Assembly (NCBI GenBank): GCA_022836615.1
Contig: MU405267.1
Coordinates: 1 to 64,000 of the forward strand
DNA: 64,000 bases
Direction: 5' to 3'
DNA from: Annulohypoxylon bovei var. microspora
Lineage: Eukaryota > Ascomycota > Sordariomycetes > Xylariales > Hypoxylaceae
Below, piece after piece: positions 23,861-35,216 of this stretch. The notes beneath the pieces are model-generated. The model did not search any database. It had not been told where the DNA came from and saw only the letters and a list, made by a program, of their open reading frames with translations. How positions within the stretch are numbered: the stretch's first letter is position 1; every line of letters starts with the position of its first letter. The position numbers and the translations under genes were made by a program.

Positions 23861-25573
23861 TCAGTGTTTGTGGTCCCCATGACTGTTTCCATTAGTATGA
23901 TCGTGGCCCTCGTGATTAGTTTCGATCCAATCTTCGAATCCGTCTTCGAATAATTCGTCCAATTTCTCCTGAACGTCGTCTGATTCCATTGCTACCTCCC
24001 AGTTACGAAATTCCTCGTCGTTTAAGAGGCAAGTATCGAGAGCCGTCCGCAAACGCTCCTCGCTCCCGTTTCGCATCTGCTGACCGATGAAGACAAGCTC
24101 TTGACGACGGTCTCCCCATTTACCGTCGAAGTCGCGAGTTATGGCCTTCCTCGTCTCGGCGTCTGAAGGCCACTCGCCTTCCGGAATCTCGCAGCGCCAG
24201 AGGTCCTGCCCGGAAATAGTCAACATCACGCCTGCTTGTGACCATTCGCCGTACTATCGGTTGTATTAGTAAATGAATGAAATAGAAGATCGCCGGAGCA
24301 CTTGCCATCTTCGGCCTGGTCGCAAGCCACAGAAATCCCTTAGATCTTAGCAGCGGTCCGAATGTCTCGTCTGCCATCTTCGAGGCCAACCGTGCTTTGG
24401 GATCGAGCTGAGGTTGCTCGTCCTCCATATCGGTATCTTCGTCGGCATCCTCATCTGTATCGTCATCACCGCTATCGATATCGTCCTTTCCGTCTTCATC
24501 AACGTCCATATCATCTCCCTCCATTTGGTACTCTGTCTGGATGACGACAAATACGTTCTTGATCATATCCCACATTCGCGCGGGATGAAACGGTCGGCGG
24601 GCTCGATATACGAACGTGCCTATGCCGTACTCTTCTGTCTCCGGGTTGATCTCTTCGTTCAAGCTCTTCAGCCACCCCGCGCTAAGGGCCGCCTTCTCGT
24701 ACGAGAATAATCGAGTGTCAAGAATCTCGGTAAGGTCGAGCCGGGACTTGATTGTCGAGACGACCTTAGCGCTAGGGTTGAGCTTCTTAACAACCCCCTT
24801 GATCCGATTGACCTCCTCCTTGGAGACGAGGTCGCATTTATTGACGATAACGACGTCGGCAAACTCTACTTGATCCACTTGCAAGTCGGAGATGTTACGG
24901 TCGTCCTCCTGCGGTACGTCGGTTTGGCGATCGACCAGAAAGTCAGCCGTCGCGAAGTCTTCCATAAAGTTGACTGCATCCACCAGCGTGACGCAGGTGT
25001 CGAGGCGAGCAACCTTGGACAACCCGCCGGCTTTTAAGATCCGGGCGAGCTTTCTATTCGCCTCGCGGTCGCCCTGCTCTTCCGCCTCGAGGTCGTATCC
25101 CGCGGCGATGTGCATATCGGCAAACCTAATCTCGCCGATTAGCAAGGCGGCAGCTTTAGGGTTGGGAGTAGTGCTGGTCCTTACTCTTCCGAAAACGTCT
25201 CGGCGACTTGCATCGGTTCGCTAACCCCGGAGCTTTCGATGACGAGATACTCAACTAGCTTCTCCTCAGCCAACCTGGCGACCTCTTCGAGCAGGTCACC
25301 CCTTAGGGTACAGCAGATACAGCCGTTCTGCATGGCTACGATCTGCTCCTCCTTCCGCGTCACGTCGTGGGAGGTTAGGAGGGCTGCGTCGATATTCAAA
25401 GCGCCGACATCGTTGACTATGACGCCTATTCGGAGGCCGTGGTCCCGGGACGTCAGGATGTTCTCGAGCAGAGTTGTCTTGCCCGACCCGAGGAAGCCGC
25501 TGAGGAGAGTGACGGGAAGACGCCCTTGCCCCTTGGTCGTGTCTCGGTCGTCGATAAGGAGTGCGGGAGCCAT
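23861..25573 (-). CDS. CobW/COG0523 GTPase, zinc-chaperone type
   Basis: Three exons, 25573-25185, 25125-24306 and 24253-23861, give 533 residues. The ATG at 25573 (MAPALLIDD) is the first in frame. Motifs are Walker [13 protein letters not shown], the metal-binding GCICC of this family, ESSGVSEP and the guanine-specificity motif NKCDL. The C-terminal CobW domain follows: [26 protein letters not shown], then [16 protein letters not shown] long Asp/Glu-rich insert sits near 340-370 and the tail is His-rich ([18 protein letters not shown]), both likely to bind metal. Eukaryotic relatives (Zng1) deliver zinc to methionine aminopeptidase. The second intron (24305-24254) has a GC donor (ATG|GCAAGT) with a TACTAAT branch and TAG acceptor. 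Only this splice restores the conserved GEWSQAG motif. Confidence 0.93.
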
Positions 25574-26140
25574 GATGTTAGTCTTTGAAAGAAGATCTGG
25601 ATTGCTATGCAATTGAGGGGATAGCTAGCAGGTCAGAATTCTAAAAGGATTTCATCCGTCACTACCATGTACATACATATATACATGGGGTCAAGCCAAT
25701 TTTATACCATATTCCGCCCCCTATTGGGATCGGAGAGGGCTAGGGCAAAAGCTTATAATTAACACCATTTCTATTGGCCGATGAACCGGCCATGGTCGAA
25801 TCCTCGTCACCCTTGGGGAGACCAATGGGACGACTTATTCGACCACCTTGTTGGCCTTTTACGAAATTTCCGCCACGAGAGAGATCCCGGTACTTTCGTA
25901 CTATCTTAGGTACTCGGAAACCCTTAAGAGATTCCCGACCGAACTATATGTTTTTGTTGTAGAAGGATGTGTCAATTGTATATTCTATGAAGGCAGTATT
26001 TCAATGCTATCATATTGAGAACCTTGATGGTGGGATGAACGCAGGGACTTTGCCGGACCTTGATGGCTCGTGGAGATGACAACCCGGAGTTGAGTAATCT
26101 ACAACATTCGATTGGCGGGAGCAAGAACTTGAACGAGTCC
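25574..26140. other. Intergenic, 567 bp
   Basis: No gene seen. It holds the promoter of the CobW-type gene and ends at the left target duplication of the hAT-type element. Confidence 0.55.
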
Positions 26141-26148
26141 CTATCACT

Positions 26149-26526
26149 CAGCGGTCCCAACAAGTCAAACGTAAACTTGACTTGCTTGATACTTGACTTG
26201 GATAAGTCAATTCAAGCCCAAAATATCGTCAAGTTTGGCAAGTCAAATTTCGGTTTTTTCTTGACTTGAGTGGGTCTAATTCCATGAAGGTATCGAGCCC
26301 CACTTATATACCCATAATTACGCGTATAGTGGTGTTTTGACCAACCCACCAACCCCCCGAAATATACGGCATTACCGAGTTTTATGGGACCCGCTTTTTG
26401 TATGATTATTAAGCAAGCCAAGCTGGAAAAATCGTCAAGTATTTAAGAATTGCTTCAAACTTGATTTGACTTGTGTAAGTCAAAATCAGCTTCACATTTG
26501 ACTTGCTTGACTTGTTGGGACCCCTG
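26149..26526. mobile_element. hAT-type non-autonomous element (MITE), 378 bp
   Basis: The element begins CAGCGGTCCCAACAAGTCAA. Its right end, read on the other strand, begins CAGGGGTCCCAACAAGTCAA, so the terminal inverted repeats match at 19 of 20 bases. It is flanked on both sides by the identical octamer CTATCACT (26141-26148 and 26527-26534). An 8-bp target duplication and CAG-starting termini are the hallmark of hAT transposons. The interior has no coding capacity but is full of sub-terminal GACTTG/CAAGTC words in both orientations, as is common for transposase binding sites in hAT elements. The intact duplication suggests a fairly recent insertion. The transposase source is not in this window. 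Confidence 0.85.
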
Positions 26527-27187
26527 CTATCACTGACAGCCGCACATGTATAGCCGTAAGATATGAGCATTTCGCTAGGATACTGGTTCTTACGTCTCCG
26601 TGTTGTACGTCTCCTGGATAATCTCGAAATATAGGAACCTAAGTAGATAGGCATATAATAGGATGGTCTAACCGCAAGTTATTATTGATGTAAGGTCCTA
26701 TCTGTCTATGATGCTACTAGCAATACCTGGGACGTAAACTAGGTACACTAGAGCGTCACGTTACAACATCACAGCTGCCATAATACTAGGGTAGGTGACG
26801 AGTGGCCAAGGGAAAACTCTGGGTGTCACCTAGGCAACACAACATCGCCGGAGTAAGGCTTATATACCTAAAAAGAGAGCAGACTTACAAGCCGGTCCAA
26901 CATTAGCTTGGCTTTTCGAGGCTAGAAATAACTCTTACTAGGTAACTTGAACATGGTGGAGTGGTACGTGCAAACCATAACTTGACACCACAGTTCCCTC
27001 ACATCCCTGGAGTTTTTCGTAGGTCCTGAATTCGATTCAGGACTGAGCTTTTTTGTCACTTTTTTATTTTATTCTTTTTACACCCACCCCATTCGTATAT
27101 ACATACATACATACAGTAAGTAATCCTTATTAATTTCAGAACTTCGCTCAGCCTTTTTTTGATCTTTTCTTTTATCCTCTTTTTTAT
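26527..27187. other. Intergenic, 661 bp
   Basis: No protein gene seen. It contains a possible Pol III unit at 26954-27054 and a short (TACA)n tract near 27100-27116. Confidence 0.5.
26954..27054 (+). ncRNA. Possible Pol III transcription unit
   Basis: TGGTGGAGTGG near 26954 fits an A box. GAATTCGATTC near 27028 fits a B box and sits in a perfect 8-bp hairpin (GTCCTGAA, loop TTCGA, TTCAGGAC; 27023-27043). A T6 run follows at 27049-27054. I could not fold the unit as a full tRNA: no matching 5' acceptor strand lies at the expected place. It may be a tRNA relic or another small RNA. Weakly supported. Confidence 0.3.
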
Positions 27188-27904
27188 CTACCTAACTTCC
27201 GAATATTTAGACCAGTCAATACCAGCAGGATCCTCGAAACACCGCGCCGTATTCGCAAAATCATGCGTCCCGTAGCTCCCCGCGGGCAAATCAGACAGTG
27301 CAGCACATTGCGGCAGAAACTCGACCACCACGCAGTTCTCCGGCACCTGGTACTGATTGCGGAACGCCTTGACTAGCACAAACTCCCGGTCCGGCGGGTA
27401 GTACGGGATGTTCTCCTTGCAGGCGACGAACTGGCTGGCAGGCGCCGAGAGCTCGGTTAGGGGGTACGGGGGGTCTGTTAGCGTGATGCCGGGCGTGCCG
27501 CTGCCGCCGTCGATGCCGAGGGCCACGACGTCGTCGGTGGAAGATGGATAGCGCATGATGAGGCCGTACGGTGCGAGGGGCGAGCCGGCGTCGGTCAGGA
27601 TGTTGGATGTTTGGCGGTAGATCTCGGTGGCGGTGCCGTTCTGGTAGAATATCGTGCCGGGAGTTGTGTTGTTTAGGACGGCTGAGTTGAGGTCTGCTCC
27701 GATGTGCGCCCCTTGCAGAGCCCAGCCGTGGATCGGTGGCGAGAGATCGTGGGCTCGGTCCGTGACATTGGCGATGAGCTTAAATCCTTTGGAGAAGGTT
27801 GATGGGGGATATGGGCTTTGCTGGCGGCTTGATAGGGGACTTGCAGATGCGAATGGCGCCGAGATAGCAAGGAGAGCGTACTGCCATGGAAGGTTGGAGA
27901 ACAT
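27188..27904 (-). CDS. Secreted protein of unknown function, single exon
   Basis: A 238-residue protein with a signal peptide (residues 1 to about 22, ending ASAS). A short linker then leads into SKGFKLIANVTDRAHDLSPPIHGWALQGAHIGADLNSAVL. Several N-glycosylation sites (NVT, NNT, NGT) support passage through the secretory pathway. The GFKLIANVTD...HGWALQGAH start recurs in a family of secreted proteins of unknown function in Sordariomycetes. No catalytic motif is visible. The C-terminal third has three or four cysteines likely to pair. It could be a cell-wall or host-facing protein; that is a guess. Confidence 0.85.
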   Translation of the reverse strand: MFSNLPWQYALLAISAPFASASPLSSRQQSPYPPSTFSKGFKLIANVTDRAHDLSPPIHGWALQGAHIGADLNSAVLNNTTPGTIFYQNGTATEIYRQTSNILTDAGSPLAPYGLIMRYPSSTDDVVALGIDGGSGTPGITLTDPPYPLTELSAPASQFVACKENIPYYPPDREFVLVKAFRNQYQVPENCVVVEFLPQCAALSDLPAGSYGTHDFANTARCFEDPAGIDWSKYSEVR

Positions 27905-29747
27905 GGTGAAGATTATTAAGGTATATAGTGAGTGATAGGATCGCTTGCTATTAATTATTATTCTAACGATTGGATAAAGTGAGGTATGATAGATATGGTG
28001 AGAGAACTTGGGAGATTGTTTACGGTAGAGCTATTCTTTTATACATTCATTCTTGGCATCATCTTCCTCTCGGGCATCGGCGTAGAAGATTGTCGTCTAA
28101 ATTGGCAAAAAGAATACGAGCTATCCAGTTCCTAAAAAGATCTCCCGCCACTGCCACCGCAATACTAGGTAGGGCTCAAGCTGCGCCAGTAGATTATATG
28201 CCATTAGCACGTGTTATATCATTCCCCAATTGGGGTTTATGATGCGAAGGACGTATAATTGTCTTCCCACAACACGAGGATTTTAGGAACTTATCCACGA
28301 ACCGGCTATGATCTAGCATGGTACGTTTATTTCAAAAATAACCTATTTCTAATAGAGAAATCTGCCATTAGAAGATCAACCATATCTTTAAGATGTCCCT
28401 CCCTGCTATAAAGACTTAAAAGCGTACCTGTCAATGAAATAGGTCATTACCCCTTTTCGAACCGAGAGCGCCCACTTGTCATCTAATGGTTTTTTTTTTA
28501 ACATTATACCAACCATAATTCAATGAAACTTAAGCGTAGCTCATTGCTATATTCATAAGAGGTCATTAGAAACGGATTTAATTGTTTCCTTTAACGTTGT
28601 TGAAATCCTCTATACAAGATCAAAGGAACGTCCGAATTACGCCAAATATAACTATTATGATCAGTCTATACTTAGGTACCTAAGGACTGATCCCTCCAAA
28701 TGGAATATCTGTTTCAAATATGGATAGAACGGATATAATATCACTGGAGATGAGGTCAGTCACTTAATAGGCCTTAGTTGGTGGCTATTTAATCTAATAG
28801 ACAGAGATGATATAGATGTTGTGTATTAGTTATAGGAATTATGGTTGAAAGCATATTTGCTCGGGTAAGGAAAGTTTGTAGTTTGTAGCTCCTTCTGTTG
28901 TATGTTTTGTTTAAACGTTCACAACTTACTTATTCATAGTTCGTGAGCAAATTTATACTTACTGATCACTAACAAGGACATCATCTTGATGGATTAAGCT
29001 CTACTTTTATATGGCTGGTGGAAAGAGCACTAACTATAAATTACCATATGCTCAACTCCCAATTCTCTTCTAGCAATTCGTTTAGTTAACGTCATTTTCT
29101 AAAATACTAGCAAGGTGCTCCACTGACTGTAGCTCATTAGTCTCGTCGTCGATAAACACCAAATAGTACTCAAGTAACTGACCGTGATGACGAGGATTCG
29201 AGTCACATGTGACATGGGAGGCACGTATTGACAAAACTATTGTCATTATTAGTAGAATAAAATGGTAGGTGGTGGTTATTGGACTAATAAAAGTTCGCTA
29301 CTAATTGAACGTAAAAGAATACTGTAGCCTTACTTCATACCTGTCACTTTATAGACGTCGACGATAGCGTCGTTGGTAGCTGCGTGGTCATAGCTCGGAA
29401 GGTTTAAGGGTTTCAACAACACAATACTAAGGGTTCGGTTGCTATAGTCACCTAGGCACCCAACCTTGGACAATACCTGTGAAACCTGCAAAGACGCATT
29501 GTCGTTAGTTTCTAGGAAACCAACGCGAACTCCGCCCATTTTTTTCTCGATATAGTTCGGACCACTTTGTGAAATTCAGAACTGTCCACCTCCATACTTC
29601 ATACAACGCGTTCCGTCACCGATCACTCCCAGCATCGCTTTCATTAATCTTCATTGCACACTTTCACCTACCATTACTTCTCGACTCTTGCCATCTATAA
29701 TTGCGTCCATTCACGCATTATAATTCCTAAGCACATTGTCCCAAATC
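27905..29747. other. Intergenic, 1.84 kb, AT-rich
   Basis: No secure gene. It lies between the divergent starts of the secreted protein and the SYWAPA-repeat gene. A 69-codon frame at 29539-29330 on the minus strand (MGGVRVGFLETNDNASLQ...) reads like protein but has no recognised relative. It could be a small gene, a relic or chance. Confidence 0.5.
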
Positions 29748-30913
29748 ATGATGGAACCTCATGAGAGTTACTGGGCTCCGGCCCCGGCGATTGAATCTTA
29801 TGATAGCTACTGGGCTCCAGCAGTTGAATATCATGAGAGCTACTGGGCCCCGGCACCGGCCCCGGCGAATACCCAAGAGACTGCTCTCACGAAGCAACTC
29901 AACCAGCTTACTATCAAGGAGGACAGTACCCCTAAAGAGGATGAGTTTATCGAGCCCTCGCCTCGCCCCCTCCGCTTTTATCGTAGTGACGGCAAGCTGT
30001 TCTACCGCTTCTTCGATCTGATGAAATCCGACCGACTTGATCACCGCTGGCAGCACGAGGTCGCGTATTACGACGAACGCCAAGCCGAGCATGTCAATGA
30101 GTTCGGCCTTATCGAGCGACCCACCTGTATGATTTCCTACTAGACACCCTTATTTATCGTCCTGTCCACTAACCAGATTGTTCCAGTCACCGGTCCTGAC
30201 GCCCTTCAGGACATGAACTACTGGCGATGGGAGTTGCTCGAGGAGCCCGAGGGAGGCTACGATTACCTCATCCAGAACACCTGGGTGATCGAAGCCTGCC
30301 TCAACCACTTCGACTTCGACGAGCCGGAGAATTTGAAGATCAGACTTCCTCGTCTGGACAACCGCCTCGGCGTACCTCTCGACAAGATCTATCCCAGGGG
30401 ATATGAGTTACTCCTCAAGGAGTCCCGTCGTAGCGGTCCGGAGTGGAAGCAGGGGCAGCCCCTGGGTCCTGATCCCACTAACGAGAATCACCGCAAGACC
30501 CATCTCGGATGGGTGCCCCCGCGATACCGAGACCACAGGCGAGGCCTCGGTGCCGATATCACTGATTCTGTCCAGAAGCATTGGTTCTTCGGTAAGAAGC
30601 ACTCTATACCTCTTTTAGCGTCTAGGGGAATTCCCTTCGCTGGCACTCGTGCCTAATTTCACAAGACCCATTTGCTAACCAGAACAAATTCATAGGAGAT
30701 CTCGATGTCCCTGTCCCCTCCATCGCAGAGTTCAAGGAGCCGAAGGAACCTTGGTCGCGGAACCTTGCTCGAGAGCTGGTCATGCAGAGCATCGTGACCT
30801 CCGAGAACCCTGTCTCGCACAAGTTTGTGATCGTCTCTCACAAGCGCCTCAAGCAGAAGATGAAGAACGCGGTGCGTCGCGTTGGAAACAAGGGACAGGT
30901 TGCGAAGGCGTAA
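29748..30913 (+). CDS. Orphan protein with N-terminal SYWAPA repeats
   Basis: Three exons, 29748-30126, 30187-30591 and 30696-30913, give 333 residues. Intron 1 has donor GTATGA, branch CACTAAC and acceptor TTCCAG; intron 2 has donor GTAAGA and acceptor CATAG. The joined protein reads RPTFTGPDALQD and KHWFFGDLDVPV across the junctions. The first 35 residues hold three copies of a repeat (HESYWAPAPA, YDSYWAPAVE, HESYWAPAPA). The body is charged and rich in Trp, Tyr and Arg, without membrane segments or signal peptide. The C-terminus is strongly basic (HKRLKQKMKNAVRRVGNKGQ). I do not recognise a family. The first ATG in frame is used; the frame upstream has a TTG only. Real splicing signals and an even coding character argue that it is a gene. 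Confidence 0.75.
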
Positions 30914-31416
30914 TCGGTATTGTTTGCTCATGGTTGTAATGGATGGTCCGGCTATTGTCATACCACTTGATCCTGTTACACCTTGTCTGAGCATTTTGCC
31001 TGCCTAGTATACAGCAAGGCTAGGCCGGGTTTAGAGGCATTTCTTGCCTTGTCTATCACGGATGGCACTTCTATAGTTGCAGTCATAAACTGCTGGTGCT
31101 GAATGTTAGATTTCTTTCCCATCTTTCGTCTCTCATTAGTGGTGCTAAGTCTATTACGCTCGTTTTGTAGAGTTGCAGTTGCCTTCTCTCTAGTCATGCT
31201 AAGGACTAGTAAATAACAGGTAGGAGTAGATCATATGATGACAAGTGTAAGCACTCATAGAACCTAGTAGAGGGATACATTTAAGCTAGCCCGGAATAAA
31301 AGTCCACGATTCATAACTTCAAACTATTAGTTAGGTACTGTAATTTATTTTGAATTGGGTATTGATACGGTTACATATATCTACATGATCATATACACGT
31401 GTATTGAGAGATCGTT
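30914..31416. other. Intergenic, 503 bp between convergent genes
   Basis: No gene seen. Holds the 3' flanks of the SYWAPA-repeat gene and GUF1. Confidence 0.6.
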
Positions 31417-33441
31417 TTACTTCGCCAAGAACTTCTGGAAAGCCTCCTGTTCGATTACAACGTTGCCAACAGATCTGAGCTTCTTCCGGCCCTCCTTCTG
31501 CTTCTCGAGTAGCTTCTGCCGCCGCGTGATGTCGCTGGCATGCAGCTTGGCTAGCACGTCCTTTCGGAAGGCCTTCAGGGTCTCGCGGGCCACGATCTTC
31601 TTGCCGACCGCGGCCTGGATGACGACCTCGAACATCTGCCGCTGTACGTGTTCCTTGAACTTGGTCACCCACTGCCGGCCCAGCCGCTCCACCTGCGAAA
31701 GGTGCACCACTCTCGAGATGGCGTCGACGGGTACTTTGTTGACGAGCAGCTGCAGCTTGACCAGCTTGCTCTCGCGCCACCCGGCGTCTTCGTAGTCCAG
31801 CGTGGCATACCCCTTGGTTGCGCCCTTGAGCTTACCAAATAAGTCATCTACCAATTGACCTGTGGGGATACGATATTTAAGAATGACCTGCATGCCGTGG
31901 AAGAACTCGATGCTCTCTTGCTCGCCGCGGCTGGCCTCGCAGAGCTCGATGGCCCGACCTAAGTATTCTTGCGGGAGCGTCATGGTCGCTAGCACGTACG
32001 GTTCGAAGTAGGTAGCTCCACGGGAACGTCCCTCTTCCATGTCCGGAAAGTCGGCGGGGCTCTGGAGGATCGACTCGGTGCCATTTTGCCATAGGACCTT
32101 AGTCTGGACGGCGGGTTCGGTGATGATGATGCTCGCGCCGTGTTCCTGGCGCAGACGGTCCTGGAAGACGGAACAGTGAAGACTGCCGAGGAAGCCCAAC
32201 CGCCAGCCGGCGCCTAAGGCCTCGGAGTGGTCTTTGAAGAGGGTGACGCTACGGTCGTTGAGGACGAGCTGGCCGATGCTGTCCGCTAGACGGCCGTAGT
32301 CGGCAGGATCTGTAGGGAAGGCGGCGACGAAGACCATGGGTTTGGGCTCCTCGAAACCCGGATATGGCTCAACGACGTTCTCGGAGCCGACGGTAGTAAA
32401 GGTGTCGCCGATCTTAGCATCCTGAATCTTCTTCATGCCGGGGTTGAAGATAACATAACCGACCTGGCCGGCGCGCAGGGCCGTCTGGGGGACCTGCGTA
32501 GGATACCGGATGCCGACCTCCCCGACCGTGTACTTGTTGTCGGTGGCAAAACTCACGATGTTATCGCCAGCTTTCACGGTCCCGTCGAAGATCCGGACTA
32601 GACAGACGACACCGCGGAAGTTATCGTACCAAGAATCCACTAGAAACATCTTTAACGGCTTCGATTCGTCGCCCGTCGGCGCGGGGATGTTCTCTACTAT
32701 GGCCGGTAATATGTCCTTGACGTTAAGGCCGGTCTTCGCACTTACACCGATCGCCTTGCTGGAGTCGAGCTCAAAGGTGGTTTCAAGCTGTTCAAGTACT
32801 CTCGGGACATCGGCGGCGTTCATGTCTATCTTGTTGACGATGGGCAAGATCTTCAGGCCCTCAGCGAAGGCGAGATAGAAATTGGCAACGGTCTGGGCCT
32901 GTATACCTTGGCTGGCATCTACAAGCAGCAGAGCTCCTCCACAGCTGGCGTAGGACCTTGTCACTTCGGCGCGGAAGTCAACGTGGCCAGGGGTATCGAC
33001 TAGATGCAGCAGGTAATCGAGACCATTGTGGTTATAGATCATAGTACAAGTCTGGGCCTTAACGGTAATTCCACGCTCACGCTCGACTTCGAGGGTATCA
33101 AGGATCTGGCGGTTCGAGTTGGACGAGGAGATGGTACCGGTAAGCTCGAGCAGACGGTCCGACAGCGTGGATTTGCCATGGTCGATGTGCGCCACAATGC
33201 AGAAATTGCGAAAACGCTCGATGGGTATGGCGGCGATCCGGCGCTCAAGGTCGCTGACTCCCTTAGAGCTGCTATAGCTTCGAGAGATATGTGATACGAA
33301 GTCTGTCCCCAATGGTACCGTCGCTGCCCCGGCTCTCCACGGGGATTGAAGCTTTGATCCGAGAGAAGGCCATATTTGACGCAAGCTACGACTGGTGCTA
33401 TAGGCCGTGCGTAGGGAAGTCGGGCGTATACATGATTGCAT
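31417..33441 (-). CDS. GUF1: Mitochondrial elongation factor 4 (GUF1/LepA)
   Basis: A single-exon, 674-residue GTPase of the LepA/EF4 family. It binds mitochondrial ribosomes and promotes back-translocation or fidelity under stress. The N-terminus is basic and Ser/Arg-rich ([22 protein letters not shown]), as for a mitochondrial presequence. GTPase motifs are AHIDHGKST, the RGITVK switch, DTPGHVDF and NKID. LepA-specific segments are [26 protein letters not shown] and the C-terminal domain ending [24 protein letters not shown]. The open frame continues 53 codons further upstream to 33600, but the ATG at 33441 gives the family-typical start and a plausible presequence. It is divergent from MAD2, 395 bp apart. 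Confidence 0.96.
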   Translation of the reverse strand: MQSCIRPTSLRTAYSTSRSLRQIWPSLGSKLQSPWRAGAATVPLGTDFVSHISRSYSSSKGVSDLERRIAAIPIERFRNFCIVAHIDHGKSTLSDRLLELTGTISSSNSNRQILDTLEVERERGITVKAQTCTMIYNHNGLDYLLHLVDTPGHVDFRAEVTRSYASCGGALLLVDASQGIQAQTVANFYLAFAEGLKILPIVNKIDMNAADVPRVLEQLETTFELDSSKAIGVSAKTGLNVKDILPAIVENIPAPTGDESKPLKMFLVDSWYDNFRGVVCLVRIFDGTVKAGDNIVSFATDNKYTVGEVGIRYPTQVPQTALRAGQVGYVIFNPGMKKIQDAKIGDTFTTVGSENVVEPYPGFEEPKPMVFVAAFPTDPADYGRLADSIGQLVLNDRSVTLFKDHSEALGAGWRLGFLGSLHCSVFQDRLRQEHGASIIITEPAVQTKVLWQNGTESILQSPADFPDMEEGRSRGATYFEPYVLATMTLPQEYLGRAIELCEASRGEQESIEFFHGMQVILKYRIPTGQLVDDLFGKLKGATKGYATLDYEDAGWRESKLVKLQLLVNKVPVDAISRVVHLSQVERLGRQWVTKFKEHVQRQMFEVVIQAAVGKKIVARETLKAFRKDVLAKLHASDITRRQKLLEKQKEGRKKLRSVGNVVIEQEAFQKFLAK

Positions 33442-33836
33442 GAGAACAGATGCCGGTTTCGGGACTAGCCTGCCTCCCATCCATACGAATTGCGTCTTGT
33501 CGACTTTATATTTATGACGTAGAACACCTACAGCATTTGAAGCTATTCGCCTTTGGTGAAACTGAACGAGAATTCCATTTATGTGGGACCATCCAGTCAC
33601 AGGGGTTAATTATCTTATCGATAACTTATCAGTATGTACTTAGAACGTACCGAGAACGTATTTGATTCGGGTAGGTGCATGCTACACAATCCTTTTAAGC
33701 CAAATGATCTATCACCCCGCCAAACTTTCAATGTCGCAAGTAAACAAATCTCTACAAGTACCTCACCATCTTCTATATTCTTAAAGCTTCAAAGTTACAA
33801 ACCAAGAGCTACACCGACAAGCAGAAATCAATCATA
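33442..33836. other. Divergent promoter region of GUF1 and MAD2
   Basis: A 395-bp spacer between two divergent starts. No gene or named site is assigned; the right half is A/C-rich before the MAD2 ATG. Confidence 0.55.
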
Positions 33837-34721
33837 ATGTCTTCCGCCGCCCCCGGAAAAGATAAATCTAAAGTCCACAAGCTTGCCATTAGGGGGAGTG
33901 CAAAGCTTGTGGCCGAATTCGTATGTTTACTCCTTGAAATCGACGGTTGCTCTCTCTTAAGCTAACTGAGTCATCTTACAGTTCCAATATTCGATTCATA
34001 CCATCTTGTATGTGCCTCTACTCTGTTAATATGATCTCTGGCTCGATTATCATGTACTAACTCCCCAAATAGATTCCAAAGAGGCGTCTACCCCGCCGAA
34101 GACTTCACAGCGTACGTAGCACACCCTCGATCCCATCTCCACGAAACGGCCCCAACGATCTAACTAACAACGCCCAGCGTCAAGAAATATGGCCTCAACA
34201 TGCTCGTCTCCGCGGACGACCAGGTGAAGGCGTACATCAAGAAGATCATGTCGCAGCTGGACAAGTGGATGCAGCACGGCAAGATCAGCAAGCTGGTGAT
34301 CGTCATCACGGACAAGGACACGGGCGAGCACGTGGAGCGGTGGCAGTTCGACGTGCACATCTTCAACGCGCCGTCCAAGTCCAAGAAGTCGAAGGCCGCG
34401 GCCGCCGGCTCCGAGAACGTAGTACCCGCCTCCGCCTCCAACACGGCGTCGCCGGACCCGTCCAAGACCGAGGCCGAGATCCAGGCCGAGATCGCCGCCC
34501 TCTTCCGCCAGATAACTGCTTCGGTTACCTTTTTGCCCCAGCTAGCAGGTGACTGTACGTTTAATGTCCTGGTATACGCCGATGCGGACAGCGACGTGCC
34601 TGTCGAGTGGGGCGACAGCGATGCCAAGGAGATTGTCAACGGCGAGAGAGTGCAGTTGAGGGGGTTCAGCACCACGAGTCACCGCGTAGAAACGTTAGTC
34701 AGCTACAGGTTAGGGGAATGA
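33837..34721 (+). CDS. MAD2: Spindle checkpoint protein Mad2
   Basis: Four exons, 33837-33920, 33982-34007, 34073-34111 and 34178-34721, give 230 residues. Two very short exons (26 and 39 nt) encode FQYSIHTIL and FQRGVYPAEDFTA. All introns are GT-AG. The HORMA domain is evident: KLAIRGSAKLVAEFF near the start, VKKYGLNMLVSADDQVKAYI, and WMQHGKISKLVIVITDKDTGEHVERWQFDV. The C-terminal safety-belt segment ends STTSHRVETLVSYRLGE. Mad2 sits at unattached kinetochores and, with Cdc20, holds the anaphase-promoting complex inactive. An Ala/Ser/Lys-rich loop at about 130-155 (SKSKKSKAAAAGSENVV) is longer than in yeast or human Mad2, as is common in filamentous fungi. Confidence 0.97.
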
Positions 34722-35216
34722 AACGTCTGTCGTCGTCTGTATAGCCTGTCGTTTCACGTGGTTAAGCATGAAATGAAGCCCCACCTCACGATTGGGGCAT
34801 GATCTATGAATATGGGGTAAATCTAACTGGGCGTTCAGGGCTTTTCTGGGTTTTATGGCTGTACTATATTTTATCTTACATATCAAGGCAGTTATTAACC
34901 TCGTTGGTAAAACTGCGGGGTCTGGGTCACTCATGATCTAGCAGATAGCAGGACTGCGATCTTTTTGAATGGTCTACGACATGAATACGCACTTCTTTAC
35001 CACGACCAATCTATCTCGGACAATTACCTGGCATCCCTCAACTGTCTATGCCTTTTTTTTTTTTGGTTCCTATGCTTCTTTGAAAATCATGATGCTTCAT
35101 CCCTCATTCCTTAGGTTCTATGAAGGGGGCCAGGTGGCCTCTAACTATTGCCATGTACAACCATCTCCCCTACCTGCCTGTCGGCCTGCCTGTTCACCAG
35201 ACTCCGTTGCTTCCAA
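34722..35216. other. Intergenic, 495 bp between convergent genes
   Basis: No gene seen. Holds the 3' flanks of MAD2 and UBP14, with a T12 run near 35053. Confidence 0.6.

Noticed and set aside
29175..29220. GATTCGAGTC motif resembling a B box
   Set aside because: The flanks do not pair into a T stem and no A box or terminator is nearby.
33442..33600. Upstream extension of GUF1 to 33600
   Set aside because: The extra 53 codons do not look like a presequence; the ATG at 33441 gives the family-typical start.
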